From Phoronis australis (lineage: Eukaryota; Phoronida; Phoronidae), in assembly GCA_002633005.1 (NCBI GenBank), contig NMRA01000463.1, positions 220,602 to 252,160 on the forward strand: a stretch of DNA of 31,559 nt, in the 5' to 3' direction. Shown here one piece after another: positions 30,260-31,559 of this stretch; the first letter of the stretch is position 1; the number at the start of each line of letters is the position of its first letter. A program made the position numbers and the translations under genes. The notes beneath the pieces are model-generated. The model made no database searches. It was not told where the DNA came from and saw only the letters and a list, made by a program, of their open reading frames with translations.

Positions 30260-31559
30260 GTAAAGACAAATGTTTTCAATCACGAATGGTTGTCTTTACG
30301 AACCACTACTTATAGTGCTAATAAAACAACTTCATTTTAACATTATTCTTTTGTGACTGAAAGATCAATTTTAGAACTTCTGAAAAATAGTTTGAATCCA
30401 GACTACCACAGTGAAATAAGGCGACCCTATGTCTGGTGCCAGTTTGTACATGTAAAATAACTGTTTCAACGAAAAGATTGCCAGTTGGGGAAAATTTAAC
30501 CATATATCCGCTTTCCCACTACTTAAACCGCAGTACATGCAAAGAACCAGCCTAACATACTGTTCAATACAATACACCGTACACTGTACCTTCAGAGAAT
30601 TTACATAAGCAACGGTAGCAAATTGCCAGTGTTTCCAATTGGCAGGACTAGCAGCCACTGCACTGAATTTCTAATGTAAAACTGATTCAGACCACTGACG
30701 GCGCATGTATCGGACCACGTGTAGCGATCGAGTCCCGGATAAAGGTGGAGTTTAACAGGACAAATGAGACGCTGGTTCAATCCCTTCTCCTCAGTGTTAG
30801 TGGTTCCACTGGGTAATTAAAACGCCGATCTATACTGATTAAAGTCCGTTCCCCGAAAAAAATCATTTAAATCTAAATTTACTTCATCAGATAAAAATTT
30901 AGAAAGAGACATATGACGTATGTTGCAGAGTATACACTGATATGTATTTCCCCTTTTAATACTCATTTGTTTCGAACGCTTCACTCGAAATTTCAAATTC
31001 ATGGGAGCAACTGTCTTCGCCAGTGGCAAAGCTCTAAAAATGGTTGCGTTGTTGAAATTTACACTTACCATTTCTAAAATCCAGCATAAGCTCGTAATAC
31101 TGCGGAAAAATATTCCTCATAATTGAAACATTTTTTCTCGCGTTTTTAAGACCCAATTCCATGCCTTATTCACATCTGAAGCCGAACTAACTGGTGCTCC
31201 ACATGCGGCATTTCATGGCTGATCTATTATTCCATATACGTCATATCATTCATTGCTGAGATAACACGTGACAAGTTTTGGCTGACTTTTTTCCATGGAA
31301 GAGAACGTACGTATTCAGTGCAAACGGGCTTACTGGAATCGTCCAATAATGGATGCCGAAGTATTTCGGGGCTTTCTATTTCATGCAGAACCTGTAGTTA
31401 TTGAATGAGTATTCAACATTAGACCCGAGATACATGTAAGTTCTTGCAATATTTGCCCTGCACCATCCTCGCGCATTAATACGTCATTTTGCCCGGGCGT
31501 ACATTGACTTTCAGAGTTTTTTTGACAGGCAGTTTTCAGCCTTTCAAGTTGCAAAATTT
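30260..31559. other. Downstream intron, open at the window end
   Basis: No clear exon. A possible acceptor TTTTTTTGACAG at 31514-31525 lies 34 bases from the end, so another exon may begin there but cannot be judged. GGTTCAATCCC at 30773 matches a pol III B box, with a loose TAGC A-box-like string 50 bases upstream; this is too wide for a tRNA but possible for a SINE. Confidence 0.35.

Noticed and set aside
30722-30783. tRNA gene
   Set aside because: B box present, but the distance to the A-box-like string is too large and no acceptor or anticodon stem can be paired.

Overview
This is non-coding-rich animal genomic DNA, not a prokaryotic or phage segment. Open frames are short everywhere (the longest is 151 codons). 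The few coding-like pieces end at GT/AG splice signals. Introns and intergenic DNA are AT-rich, and the window is full of decayed transposable elements. The element types (a Penelope-like element with a GIY-YIG domain, CR1-like and other non-LTR LINE pieces, a hAT-like end), frequent ACATGT palindromes and a heterozygous-looking draft assembly suggest a marine invertebrate such as an echinoderm, hemichordate, cephalochordate or mollusc. I cannot name the species.

Layout. 1-1857 has no firm gene, only a tRNA-promoter-like spot near 613-655 and two weak exon candidates. 1858-2741 holds the 3' end of a CR1-like LINE followed by a hAT-like terminus. 3030-3313 is a promoter-like stretch with a possible short first exon. 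4300-5030 is a minus-strand Penelope-like element fragment. 5745-6075 is a minus-strand LINE reverse transcriptase fragment. 6420-6630 and 9192-9313 are minus-strand exon candidates, and 7328-7336 is a possible first-exon end. 12958-15279 is a nested repeat: two units of about 1.15 kb, each made of three units of about 410 bp, bounded by short inverted termini.

The best gene candidate is on the plus strand from 18014 to at least 30259. It has four exons (18014-18157, 21038-21115, 26783-26884, 30158-30259), all joining in phase 0, and it continues beyond the window. It starts with a clear signal peptide followed by an acidic, low-complexity region. A GDI motif near residue 97 is reminiscent of astacin/tolloid propeptides, but no catalytic exon is in the window, so the family stays open.

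The introns of this gene carry two striking direct duplications. One is about 1.78 kb (21608-23388 and 24579-26354), with the first copy ending exactly at a single ambiguous base. The other is about 0.97 kb (27085-28054 and 28168-29136) and flanks a 113-base run of N. Both look at least partly like unmerged haplotypes or gap-edge artefacts. Between the copies of the first pair lies a cysteine-rich transposon-type ORF tail. On its minus strand the 1.78 kb repeat contains recurring modules that read as a TLGEI peptide followed by an Asp/Glu-rich run.
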